This document shows, in pieces, positions 1-5,188 of a DNA stretch of 5,188 nucleotides (positions are counted from its first letter, which is position 1; each line of letters opens with the position of its first letter). Both the position numbers and the translations under genes were made by a program. Source of the stretch: Pseudomonadota bacterium (GTDB lineage Bacteria; Pseudomonadota; Alphaproteobacteria; Rhizobiales; Hyphomicrobiaceae); the NCBI GenBank assembly GCA_003242645.1, contig QGVC01000255.1, forward strand, positions 1 through 5,188, read 5' to 3'. The notes under the pieces were generated by a model. That model did no database searches and was not told the origin of the DNA. It was given only the letters and a program-made list of their open reading frames with translations.

Positions 1-969
1 CTCTGCAGCGGCGGGAACCACTTTTTTCGGTTTGTCCGAGCTCTTTTTTGCTGCATGCTTGATCGTTCGCTGGGTCCAATTTTGCTTGCGCGGATCAGGC
101 GCCAGCAGCTGTCCCCGCCACTCGGCGATGGATTGCGGCCGCTTCTTGATGTCGAGCGCAAGCGCGTTATCGATGGCCGCAAGAAAGCTGCTCCGATAGG
201 AGCTTAGCGCAACCTCCCGCGCAGGCAGGAGATCATCCTTCACGACTCGCGAAGGTGCATCGGGAGGCCTCTTGCCGCTGATGGCGTGATAAAGGGTCGC
301 TCCCAGTGCATAAATGTCCGTCCACGGACCCTGCTGGCTCCCGGTTTCAGCATACTGCTCATAGGGACTGTAGCCCGGTTTCACGAGCGCGCTTACCGTG
401 CGCGATTGACGTGCAATGTCGCCACGAGCTGAGCCGAAATCGATAAGGACAGGAGATCCATCGCGACGGATGATGATGTTATCGGGGGCGATGTCGCGAT
501 GCAGATAGTTCTCGCTGTGGATCAGAGCGAGCGCGTCCAGAAGCGGCTCCAATAACCGGTCGAGCTCATACTGCCGTGGCGCGCGCCCGAGATTCTGCAG
601 CCAAGTCTTGAGGCTTTGGCCCTCCTCAAATTGAAGGACCATGTAGCCCGTGTTGTTGGCCCGGAAATAGCGGTAGACACGGACGATATTGCGGTGATCG
701 AATTTGGCCAGCGTTTGCGCCTCAGCGATGAAGCGCTCCAATCCCCACTGATAATCACCGGCTGAGTCCTGTGAGCGCGGCACGGCCTCGTAGCTGCCGT
801 TGCGTGCCGCAAAATCTCCAGGAAAGTATTCCTTGATGGTGACATCGCGCGCGAGCGCGAGCTCTTTCGCGAGATAGGTGATACCGAATCCACCCGCGCC
901 GAGGACTCGCTCAATACGATAATCCCCGACGAGCTCTGTACCGGCGGGAAGCGCCAGAACGTGAGTCAT
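1..969 (-). CDS. Hanks-type serine/threonine protein kinase (3' end beyond left edge)
   Basis: The gene reads leftward from an ATG at 969-967 and stays open to base 1, giving 323 residues without a stop. It transfers phosphate from ATP to Ser/Thr of target proteins. Visible kinase elements in order are the glycine loop GAGGFGITY (24-32), the ATP-anchoring Lys46 in VTIKEYFP, the helix-C Glu83 in RFIAEAQTLAKF, the catalytic loop HRDIAPDNI (157-165, Asp159 and Asn164), the metal-binding DFG (177-179), an activation segment with S189/T191/S193, KPGYSPYEQY (197-206) standing for the APE motif, and the helix-F motif DIYALG (218-223). Lys of the usual HRDxKxxN is Ala161; I recall this from related bacterial kinases, so I do not treat it as inactivating. 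After about residue 290 comes a Lys/Ala-rich tail with no membrane segment yet; a membrane or sensor region may follow outside the window. The start is supported by the glycine loop beginning at residue 24, as is usual, though the ribosome site (weak GAGA) is poor. It is divergent from the FHA/PP2C genes, its likely partners. Confidence 0.93.
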   Translation of the reverse strand, partial: MTHVLALPAGTELVGDYRIERVLGAGGFGITYLAKELALARDVTIKEYFPGDFAARNGSYEAVPRSQDSAGDYQWGLERFIAEAQTLAKFDHRNIVRVYRYFRANNTGYMVLQFEEGQSLKTWLQNLGRAPRQYELDRLLEPLLDALALIHSENYLHRDIAPDNIIIRRDGSPVLIDFGSARGDIARQSRTVSALVKPGYSPYEQYAETGSQQGPWTDIYALGATLYHAISGKRPPDAPSRVVKDDLLPAREVALSSYRSSFLAAIDNALALDIKKRPQSIAEWRGQLLAPDPRKQNWTQRTIKHAAKKSSDKPKKVVPAAAE

Positions 970-1293
970 GCGTCTCGCTTGCGCCCGGGCAGTCGTTGGA
1001 TGCCTCACAACGACCCGCCACGCCACCTCCCCTGCAAAGCAATCCGGTCAGGTCGTGCCCGGACAAGGTGTCATGAATATGACCCGATTCCCGTGGACGG
1101 ATGAAGACGGGGATAAACAAACTGGCTATGCCATTGTTCTCTCCACAGTATTCACGCTCGTCATGGTTCTGCCCTCTTGCGCGCCCACCTTCTGCTGATC
1201 ACAGTCTTAACTTAGTCTGTGCACGGCAGGGCGGCACTGTTATTTAAAGCATTCGTGTCTTCCGGCAGCCGACATCAATTGGACGCTTGAATT
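970..1293. other. Divergent intergenic region between kinase and first FHA gene
   Basis: This 324-base stretch lies between two divergent starts and should hold the promoters of both the kinase and the FHA/phosphatase operon. I see no convincing gene. Short open frames on both strands here give Cys/Arg-rich or Thr-rich products without recognisable domains, and one begins inside the kinase start. I could not find a clear -35/-10 pair on either strand. The only distinctly A+T-rich patch is GTTATTTAAAGCATT at 1239-1253, about 40 bases before the FHA start, a possible -10 region for the rightward genes but without a good -35 partner. No strong inverted repeat was seen. Confidence 0.5.
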
Positions 1294-1815
1294 GTGGTTT
1301 GGTCAGTTGTCGCCAGCTTCGACGCGGCAGGAGTGCTGGCAGGTTTCGTCTCTCAGGTTACTGCCTGGGCCAGCGAGGGCTATCGGAAAAATCCGGCCGT
1401 CATGCTGGGACTTCTCGCTCTCGTGGTGCTGCCGGTTCTGGCGCCGATTGGGCTTCTCTTGCGCCGTAGACCGAGCATCGAATCTCGGCCGGTAATGGCG
1501 CTCATGCCACCGGTCCCTCAGACGCTGTGGATCGAGATCGTTGGCGTGCCCGATTCGCGCCGCCGGCTCGATCACCGGCTAGTCCGAATCGGAAGACAGG
1601 ATGACAACGATCTGTGCATCAAGGATGCAACCATCCACCGGTATCACGCGGTGATCTATCCGTCGCCGGACGAAGGGCTCATGATTGCCGATCTCAGCGG
1701 TCCGGAGGGCAACGGAGTTAAGGTCAACGGTGAGCGAGTCGCGCAGGCCCTGTTGAAGCCGGGGGATCGGCTGGACCTTGGGCGCGTGGAACTGCGGATC
1801 GGAGCAGCCGATTGA
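1294..1815 (+). CDS. Membrane-anchored FHA-domain protein
   Basis: This 173-residue protein is predicted to bind phosphothreonine peptides and to sit at the inner membrane. Residues about 36-56 are a strongly hydrophobic segment followed by RRR (57-59), which by the positive-inside rule places the C-terminal domain in the cytoplasm. Residues about 78-170 form an FHA domain: RIGRQDDNDL with the phosphate-contacting Arg101, then IHRYHA (114-119), DLSGPEGNGVKVNG (133-146, Asn140) and LKPGDRLDLGRVEL. The usual Ser of SRxHA is His115; the other key positions are kept. The first 30 residues look like an amphipathic helix or loop. GTG at 1294 is chosen because an in-frame stop lies at 1288-1290 and no ATG comes before residue 37; the ribosome site is weak (GGA at 1281). 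It is the first gene of the rightward run, 53 bases ahead of the second FHA gene. Substrate and partner are unknown; the divergent kinase is the obvious candidate. Confidence 0.85.
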   Translation: MVWSVVASFDAAGVLAGFVSQVTAWASEGYRKNPAVMLGLLALVVLPVLAPIGLLLRRRPSIESRPVMALMPPVPQTLWIEIVGVPDSRRRLDHRLVRIGRQDDNDLCIKDATIHRYHAVIYPSPDEGLMIADLSGPEGNGVKVNGERVAQALLKPGDRLDLGRVELRIGAAD

Positions 1816-1857
1816 CCGCTGCGCGCAGCGAATTCGCAAACGGAAACAGATGGGAAC

Positions 1858-1862
1858 GGGAG
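1858..1862 (+). promoter_or_regulatory. Ribosome binding site fixing the start of the second FHA gene
   Basis: GGGAG lies six bases before the ATG at 1869. An in-frame TTG at 1812, overlapping the stop of the previous gene, would add 19 residues but has no comparable site, so the ATG is preferred. Confidence 0.6.
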
Positions 1863-1868
1863 TGGAGA

Positions 1869-2663
1869 ATGTCCGACGAGCATGATCGTGATCTGTCGAA
1901 CCGCGCGCCTGGAAGGTTGCTCGGCTCCCTGCGCGAGGCTCTGAATGCTGCCGGGAGAGAAGACGCTCGAGGTCAGTCGACTCCGCCGCCGCTGCGGCCG
2001 GTGTCCAATTTGGAGGCCTCCTCAGAGTTGGACCCCACCGCACCGCCAAATCCGGAGCCCGAAACCACCCTTCTCTTGCGCAACGTCTCGCCCTTGCCCA
2101 GCGCGGCCGAGGCGGCACGCGCAGCCCGCGGAGGCACGCCCAACATTCCGCCTGTCGACAGACATGTCGAGTTCGACGCCCCGCCTACCACACGAGTCGT
2201 AAGGCCCGAGCGCGAGCGGCTGGCGCCCCCTTCAGACGCACCGGCACGCACCCGGCTCGTCCGCGGTCGGCAGCCCGTGAAACGGGGGACATTCTACCAG
2301 GATCCCGTGGTTGGCTGGCTGGTCGTCGTCGGAGGCCCCGGCCTCGGTGCGTACCGGCCGATTTTCGAGGGCAACAACACAATCGGTCGCTCGCCGACGC
2401 AGCGCATTCCGATTGACTTCGGCGATGACGCAATTTCCTCCGAGGAGCAGGCCTACATCCGTTACGATTCGACAGATCGCACTTTCTTGTTCGTGCCCAA
2501 TCTTGCTAAGACGAACGTGGTTTCGGTCAACGACAAGCGCCCGACCAGCGCCGTACCACTAGTAGCCATGGACGTGATCACGATGGGTCGCACACAGCTG
2601 GTCTTTGTGCCGTTCTGTGGACCGGAGTTCGACTGGTCGGAGCTTCCGGACATTTCAGATTGA
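1869..2663 (+). CDS. FHA-domain protein with disordered Pro/Arg/Thr-rich N-terminal half
   Basis: This 264-residue protein has no signal peptide or membrane segment and is probably cytosolic. Residues 1-145 are low-complexity, rich in Pro, Arg, Ala and Glu, and probably disordered. They contain three short related motifs of the form T-x-[LV]-[LV]-R at 67-71 (TLLLR), 108-112 (TRVVR) and 128-132 (TRLVR), which could be kinase phosphosites. Residues about 147-250 form an FHA domain: GWLVVVGGPGLGAYRPI, then NTIGRSP (Arg174), ISSEEQAYIRYD (190-200), NLAKTNVVSVN (211-221, Asn216) and VAMDVITMGRTQLVFVP. The His of the usual SxxHA motif is Gln194, while the Ser (191) and Arg are kept, so phosphopeptide binding remains plausible but altered. 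The extra length before GR, and the word VVGWLVVVGGPGLG, set it apart from the compact FHA domain upstream. It is translationally coupled to the phosphatase by a one-base stop/start overlap. It is likely both a reader and a substrate in the kinase/phosphatase pair; that role is inferred. Confidence 0.83.
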   Translation: MSDEHDRDLSNRAPGRLLGSLREALNAAGREDARGQSTPPPLRPVSNLEASSELDPTAPPNPEPETTLLLRNVSPLPSAAEAARAARGGTPNIPPVDRHVEFDAPPTTRVVRPERERLAPPSDAPARTRLVRGRQPVKRGTFYQDPVVGWLVVVGGPGLGAYRPIFEGNNTIGRSPTQRIPIDFGDDAISSEEQAYIRYDSTDRTFLFVPNLAKTNVVSVNDKRPTSAVPLVAMDVITMGRTQLVFVPFCGPEFDWSELPDISD

Positions 2664-3439
2664 TGCTGCTTTTCAAGTCAGCCCATTTCGCCAGTCGCGG
2701 CGCGCGCCGGTATCAGGAAGATGCCGCGATGATCTCGCCCGATGTCTCAGCGCAAGGGGGCGACGCTCCTGACCGCCTGGTCGCGGTTCTCGCTGACGGG
2801 ATGGGCGGCCATGCCGGTGGTGCTGTCGCAAGCCGATTGGTTTGCGAGACATTCATCGACTCGATCAAAAGAGCCGCGGGTGGCAGTCGCGAGCGCCTCA
2901 GGTCGGCGCTCGACGCTGCCAACGTCGCCATTGCGGAGCACGTCGCGAAGAACCCGGCGTTGAGGGGGATGGGCTCCACACTGGTCGGGACGCTGTTCGG
3001 TCCTGAAGGTTTAGAATGGGTCAGTGTCGGCGACAGCCCGCTCTATCTTTACCGCAATGGAGAAATCGCCCTCCTCAATGAGGACCATTCGTTGGCCCCG
3101 CTGCTCGACCAACTTGCGGCAGAGGGGCGGCTCAGCGAAGAGGAAGCGCGGGCCGATCCGAGGCGGCATTTGCTGCGCTCCGCCGTGACTGGTGAGGAGC
3201 TGGAACTGGTTGATCTCTCGCGGCAGCCGCTCCCCTTGCATGTGGGAGATTGTGTCCTGCTCGCGAGCGACGGCATTCACACGCTCGACATGCAAGAAAT
3301 CGCCCGGATCGTTACCGGCTACCTGAGCAGCGGCCCCGAGGCCCTTGTTGAAGCTCTCGTGCGAAACGTCGAGCTGGCCGGCGATCCACATCAGGACAAT
3401 GTCACCGTGGTCGCGGTCCTGCCAGTCGAGAAATCCTAG
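2663..3439 (+). CDS. PP2C-family serine/threonine protein phosphatase
   Basis: This 258-residue cytosolic enzyme removes phosphate from Ser/Thr using two metal ions (Mn/Mg) held by aspartates. The PP2C motifs are all present: RYQED (16-20, Asp20; the family form is RxxNED, here with Gln then Glu), ADGMGGHAGG (44-53, Asp45 and Gly46), GMGSTLVG (102-109), SVGDSPLYLYR (121-131), DHSL (141-144), LLASDGIHT (199-207, Asp203) and the final QDNVTVVAV (244-252, Asp245). Length fits a bare single-domain bacterial PP2C with no regulatory or membrane domain. ATG at 2663 is chosen because it forms TGATG with the stop of the FHA gene; a TTG one codon earlier is less likely. There is no good separate ribosome site, consistent with translational coupling. 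It is the expected antagonist of the divergent kinase, and probably resets phosphorylation of the FHA proteins or of a shared target. All catalytic residues are intact, so I expect it to be active. Confidence 0.95.
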   Translation: MLLFKSAHFASRGARRYQEDAAMISPDVSAQGGDAPDRLVAVLADGMGGHAGGAVASRLVCETFIDSIKRAAGGSRERLRSALDAANVAIAEHVAKNPALRGMGSTLVGTLFGPEGLEWVSVGDSPLYLYRNGEIALLNEDHSLAPLLDQLAAEGRLSEEEARADPRRHLLRSAVTGEELELVDLSRQPLPLHVGDCVLLASDGIHTLDMQEIARIVTGYLSSGPEALVEALVRNVELAGDPHQDNVTVVAVLPVEKS

Positions 3440-3528
3440 CGCGTCTGAGCACTATCGGCTGATTGCATTCCGCGTCATTGCCGGCTCGACTGCATCCGGT
3501 CTGCTCAGAGGCGGAAGCTACAGAGTTT

Positions 3529-3545
3529 CTCCTCCGGCTGAGGAG
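3529..3545 (+). repeat. Inverted repeat, hairpin 1 of the leader
   Basis: CTCCTC (3529-3534) and GAGGAG (3540-3545) are perfect complements around a five-base loop CGGCT. The right arm resembles a Shine-Dalgarno sequence but is far from the chosen start. There is no T-tract after it, so it is not a classic terminator. Confidence 0.45.
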
Positions 3546-3577
3546 TCCGGATCGCCGATCCCCGCCAAGCTGTTATT

Positions 3578-3595
3578 CGCTGTGAAAAAACAGCG
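3578..3595 (+). repeat. Inverted repeat, hairpin 2 of the leader
   Basis: CGCTGT (3578-3583) and ACAGCG (3590-3595) are perfect complements around the loop GAAAAA. It ends about 13 bases before the ribosome site of the methyltransferase gene, so it could affect translation. It lacks a trailing T-tract. Confidence 0.4.
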
Positions 3596-3605
3596 CTGGC
3601 TTCCG

Positions 3606-3615
3606 AAAGGTGATC
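3606..3615 (+). promoter_or_regulatory. Strong ribosome binding site deciding a TTG start
   Basis: The stretch AAAGGTGATC contains AGGTGATC (3608-3615), an eight-base match to the complement of the 16S rRNA 3' end. Its GG core is seven bases before the TTG at 3618. No alternative in-frame start (GTG 3582, ATG 3345) has a comparable site. Confidence 0.65.
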
Positions 3616-3617
3616 CA

Positions 3618-4451
3618 TTGAAAGACGCGGATTGCATCGCCTTCTTGCAATGGGCGCTGCCAAAGCTCGGGCTATGTTGGGCTGGATTTCGCAAGGTCCG
3701 CAAACAAGTCTGCAAGCGCCTTGCGCGCCGATTGAAACAACTCGAGTTGCATAGTCTCGATGAATATCGCGCCCAGCTGGCCGGCGATCCCGAGGAATGG
3801 TCCGTGCTCGACAGCATGTGCCGCATTACCATTTCGCGCTTCTATCGCGATAAAGGCGTCTTTCAAGCATTAACGGACATCGTTCTTCCAGCTATTGCAC
3901 AGCGCGCCGCAGAGGAAAAACGGGACGCGACGTGCTGGTCGGCCGGCTGTGCCTCGGGCGAAGAGGTTTACACGCTGAAGATCATCTGGAACGCGCTCGT
4001 TTCTCCCGCTCGCGAGAAGGCGATAAATTTAGCTGTCATTGGAACCGATATCGATGACGTTGTTTTGCAGCGCGCACGCGTAGGCTGCTATCAAAGAGGT
4101 ACGCTGCGCGAAATGCCAGACACGCTGGTAGTGGATCATTTCGAATTGGTAGGCGGCCTCCTATGCGTGAAGGATGAGCACCGGCACGGTGTGTCTTTCG
4201 TAAAGCAGGACATCAGAGCGGCAATGCCCGCGGGTCCGTTCGACCTCATCCTCTGTCGCAATCTCGTGTTCACGTATTTCGAATTGGAATTACAGCGCCG
4301 CGTTCTCAGTGAGCTGGCCGCTCGACTGCGGCCGGAAGGTTATCTCGTCATTGGTTCCCATGAGACCTTGCCGGATGGCGTAAGCGGCTTTACGCCAATA
4401 CCGGAGAGCCGCCTGATCCTCCAGTATCGCCCATCAAGCATAGGCGTTTAA
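3618..4451 (+). CDS. CheR-like SAM-dependent methyltransferase
   Basis: This 277-residue protein has the catalytic fold of CheR, which transfers methyl groups from S-adenosylmethionine to glutamates of chemoreceptors. The N-terminal helical part (1-85) is rich in Lys/Arg (FRKVRKQVCKRLARR, 24-38) and ends in ITISRFYRDKGVF (70-82), matching the CheR TxFFRD region. SAM-binding motif I is CWSAGCASGEEVYTL (106-120). VIGTDIDDVVLQRAR (140-154) carries the acidic residue for the SAM ribose. FDLILCRNLVFTYFE (208-222) matches the CheR FDLIxCRNVxIYF motif, and LAARLRPEGYLVIGSHETLP closes the domain. TTG at 3618 is chosen for its ribosome site and because the helical domain begins directly after it; GTG at 3582 is the alternative. 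No CheB, receptor or CheA is near, and its neighbours are phosphothreonine-signalling genes, so its substrate is unlikely to be safely called a chemoreceptor. I infer a protein methyltransferase attached to the kinase/FHA/PP2C module; a small-molecule substrate is possible. Confidence 0.82.
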   Translation: MKDADCIAFLQWALPKLGLCWAGFRKVRKQVCKRLARRLKQLELHSLDEYRAQLAGDPEEWSVLDSMCRITISRFYRDKGVFQALTDIVLPAIAQRAAEEKRDATCWSAGCASGEEVYTLKIIWNALVSPAREKAINLAVIGTDIDDVVLQRARVGCYQRGTLREMPDTLVVDHFELVGGLLCVKDEHRHGVSFVKQDIRAAMPAGPFDLILCRNLVFTYFELELQRRVLSELAARLRPEGYLVIGSHETLPDGVSGFTPIPESRLILQYRPSSIGV

Positions 4452-5188
4452 TTTCGATCTGATTCACTCAATGGCTTATTTTCGTGCAACCGCCGAATGG
4501 CGGTCGCGAATAGCGGTGCCACATCGACAATATCAAGCAGCTGTTCGGCCGGAGTTCCTGAAAGCCTGAACGGCGGAACCGAGTTGGAAACGACAATCTT
4601 TTCCAGACCCGCTTGCATCAGCTTGTCGGCCGCATTGCCGGAAAAGAGCCCGTGCGTCGCGAAGGCATGAATTCGGCTGGCACCCCGCTCCCGGCAGGCC
4701 TTGGCAGCGCGCACAATCGTCGAGCCGGTGCTGATCATATCGTCAACGATAAGGACGTGCGCTCCCTGCACGTCACCCGCGAACTGCGTTCCTTCAAGCT
4801 CACCATCGAGACGCTGCTTTTCCACGTAGGCCAGACTGACGGACTCGCCGCGGATGCTTTTCAGCGATTCCCCGAACCGCTGCGCACGCTTCGCACCGCC
4901 GAGATCGGGCGAGACGATGGCTACAGGGTCGCCGACGCCGATTTCGATCCCTTTACGGACGAGATCAGGCGCCGCTTCCAGATTGATCGCCTGACAACGG
5001 AAGGCATTCTGAAAGGCTGCAATGTTATGCACGTCGACGGTGACCACCGCATCTGCGCCGGCAGCTTCGAGAAGCAGGGCCAAGGTTCGCAAGGCGAGCG
5101 GATCGCGAGGGTGCACCTGTCGGTCCTGCCTAGCAAAGGCAAGGTAGGGGATGATCGCCGTTACGCGCCGCGCGCCGTTGTCCCGCAT
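4448..5188 (-). CDS. prs: Ribose-phosphate pyrophosphokinase family protein (5' end beyond right edge)
   Basis: The enzyme makes PRPP from ribose 5-phosphate and ATP in the cytosol, feeding nucleotide, His and Trp synthesis. The window holds the C-terminal 246 residues. A Met codon sits exactly at the edge, but the family has roughly 310-320 residues and about 70-80 should precede ARRVTAIIPYLAFARQDR, so that Met is probably internal. Visible motifs (numbered from that Met) are ARQDRQVHPRDP (19-30, ATP contacts), VDVHN (51-55, His for metal; most relatives have DLHA or DLHS), VSPDLGGAKRAQRFG (92-106), the flexible-loop Lys/Arg in YVEKQR (121-126), the PRPP/ribose-phosphate loop VLIVDDMISTGSTI (145-158; most have DMIDTxGT) and ATHGLFSGNA (177-186). 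These differences suggest a divergent paralogue rather than the housekeeping enzyme. It converges on the methyltransferase with overlapping stop codons and is probably unrelated to it in function. Confidence 0.92.
   Translation of the reverse strand: MRDNGARRVTAIIPYLAFARQDRQVHPRDPLALRTLALLLEAAGADAVVTVDVHNIAAFQNAFRCQAINLEAAPDLVRKGIEIGVGDPVAIVSPDLGGAKRAQRFGESLKSIRGESVSLAYVEKQRLDGELEGTQFAGDVQGAHVLIVDDMISTGSTIVRAAKACRERGASRIHAFATHGLFSGNAADKLMQAGLEKIVVSNSVPPFRLSGTPAEQLLDIVDVAPLFATAIRRLHENKPLSESDRN

Larger units (their letters stand above)
3440..3617 (+). other. Leader between phosphatase and methyltransferase genes
   Basis: This 178-base gap is the only sizeable break within the rightward gene run. 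It holds two perfect six-base-stem hairpins (3529-3545 and 3578-3595) and ends in a strong ribosome site. No T-tract terminator follows either hairpin, so the methyltransferase may still be cotranscribed with the phosphatase. The methyltransferase frame is open through the whole gap, so an N-terminal extension cannot be formally excluded. No separate gene is seen. Confidence 0.45.

Noticed and set aside
911..1120. Open frame of 69 codons on the minus strand
   Set aside because: It overlaps the well-supported kinase N-terminus in another frame and shows no protein features.
968..1198. Open frame of 76 codons on the plus strand in the divergent intergenic region
   Set aside because: It starts inside the kinase start codon on the other strand, has no ribosome site or recognisable domain, and looks like a chance frame in G+C-rich DNA.
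1812..1868. TTG start that would extend the second FHA protein by 19 residues
   Set aside because: The ATG at 1869 has a clear GGGAG six bases upstream; the TTG lacks such a site and the extra residues show no domain. Overlap with the previous stop leaves it as a minor possibility.
1579..2118. Long open frame on the minus strand opposite the two FHA genes
   Set aside because: It spans the end of one real gene and the start of the next, is Arg/Pro-rich without domains, and is typical of antisense frames in G+C-rich genes.
3011..3391. Open frame on the minus strand opposite the phosphatase gene
   Set aside because: The plus-strand frame has the full set of PP2C motifs; the antisense product has no recognisable features.
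3578..3595. Hairpin considered as a Rho-independent terminator after the phosphatase gene
   Set aside because: The A-run is in the loop and there is no T-tract after the right arm.
3345..3617. ATG at 3345 as start of the methyltransferase, giving 368 residues
   Set aside because: The first part would overlap the phosphatase C-terminus and encodes a Ser/Arg-rich sequence with no CheR features. The strong ribosome site before TTG 3618 coincides with the beginning of the helical domain.
3372..3790. Exact 16-base repeat AGCTGGCCGGCGATCC at 3372-3387 and 3775-3790
   Set aside because: Both copies encode LAGDP in their own reading frames with common codons of G+C-rich genomes, so a chance match of a short peptide is the simplest explanation.
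1..5188. CRISPR array, tRNA, insertion sequence or attachment site
   Set aside because: No regularly spaced repeats, tRNA-like cloverleaf, transposase or flanking direct repeats were seen.

Overview
The window is G+C-rich by eye, with compact, closely packed genes and GTG/TTG starts. Its protein types (a Hanks-type kinase carrying KEYFP and HRDIAPDN motifs, FHA proteins, a PP2C phosphatase and a divergent ribose-phosphate pyrophosphokinase) point to an alphaproteobacterium, probably of the Rhizobiales/Hyphomicrobiales type. That placement rests on recalled protein style, not on a search.

Layout. (1) Positions 1-969, minus strand: a Ser/Thr protein kinase whose start is at 969 and whose 3' end lies beyond the left edge. 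(2) 970-1293: a divergent intergenic region with no gene I can support. (3) 1294-4451, plus strand: four genes in a row. They are a membrane-anchored FHA protein, a soluble FHA protein with a long Pro/Arg/Thr-rich N-terminal region, a PP2C-type phosphatase whose ATG overlaps the previous stop by one base, and, after a 178-base leader holding two small hairpins, a CheR-like methyltransferase starting at a TTG behind a very good Shine-Dalgarno match. (4) 4448-5188, minus strand: the C-terminal part of a divergent ribose-phosphate pyrophosphokinase, convergent with the methyltransferase. The two stop codons overlap in the tetranucleotide TTAA.

The kinase, two FHA proteins and the phosphatase form a complete write/read/erase module for phosphothreonine signalling: the kinase phosphorylates, the FHA domains bind the phosphorylated Thr, and the PP2C enzyme removes the phosphate. 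One reader is tethered to the inner membrane, so the module probably acts on a membrane-associated process. Kinase/FHA/PP2C sets of this composition control type VI secretion in some proteobacteria, but no secretion gene lies in this window, so the output is unknown. The CheR-like methyltransferase is the unexpected partner: it has the catalytic domain of chemoreceptor methyltransferases, but no chemotaxis gene is visible. The pyrophosphokinase is probably a separate transcription unit belonging to nucleotide metabolism to the right.
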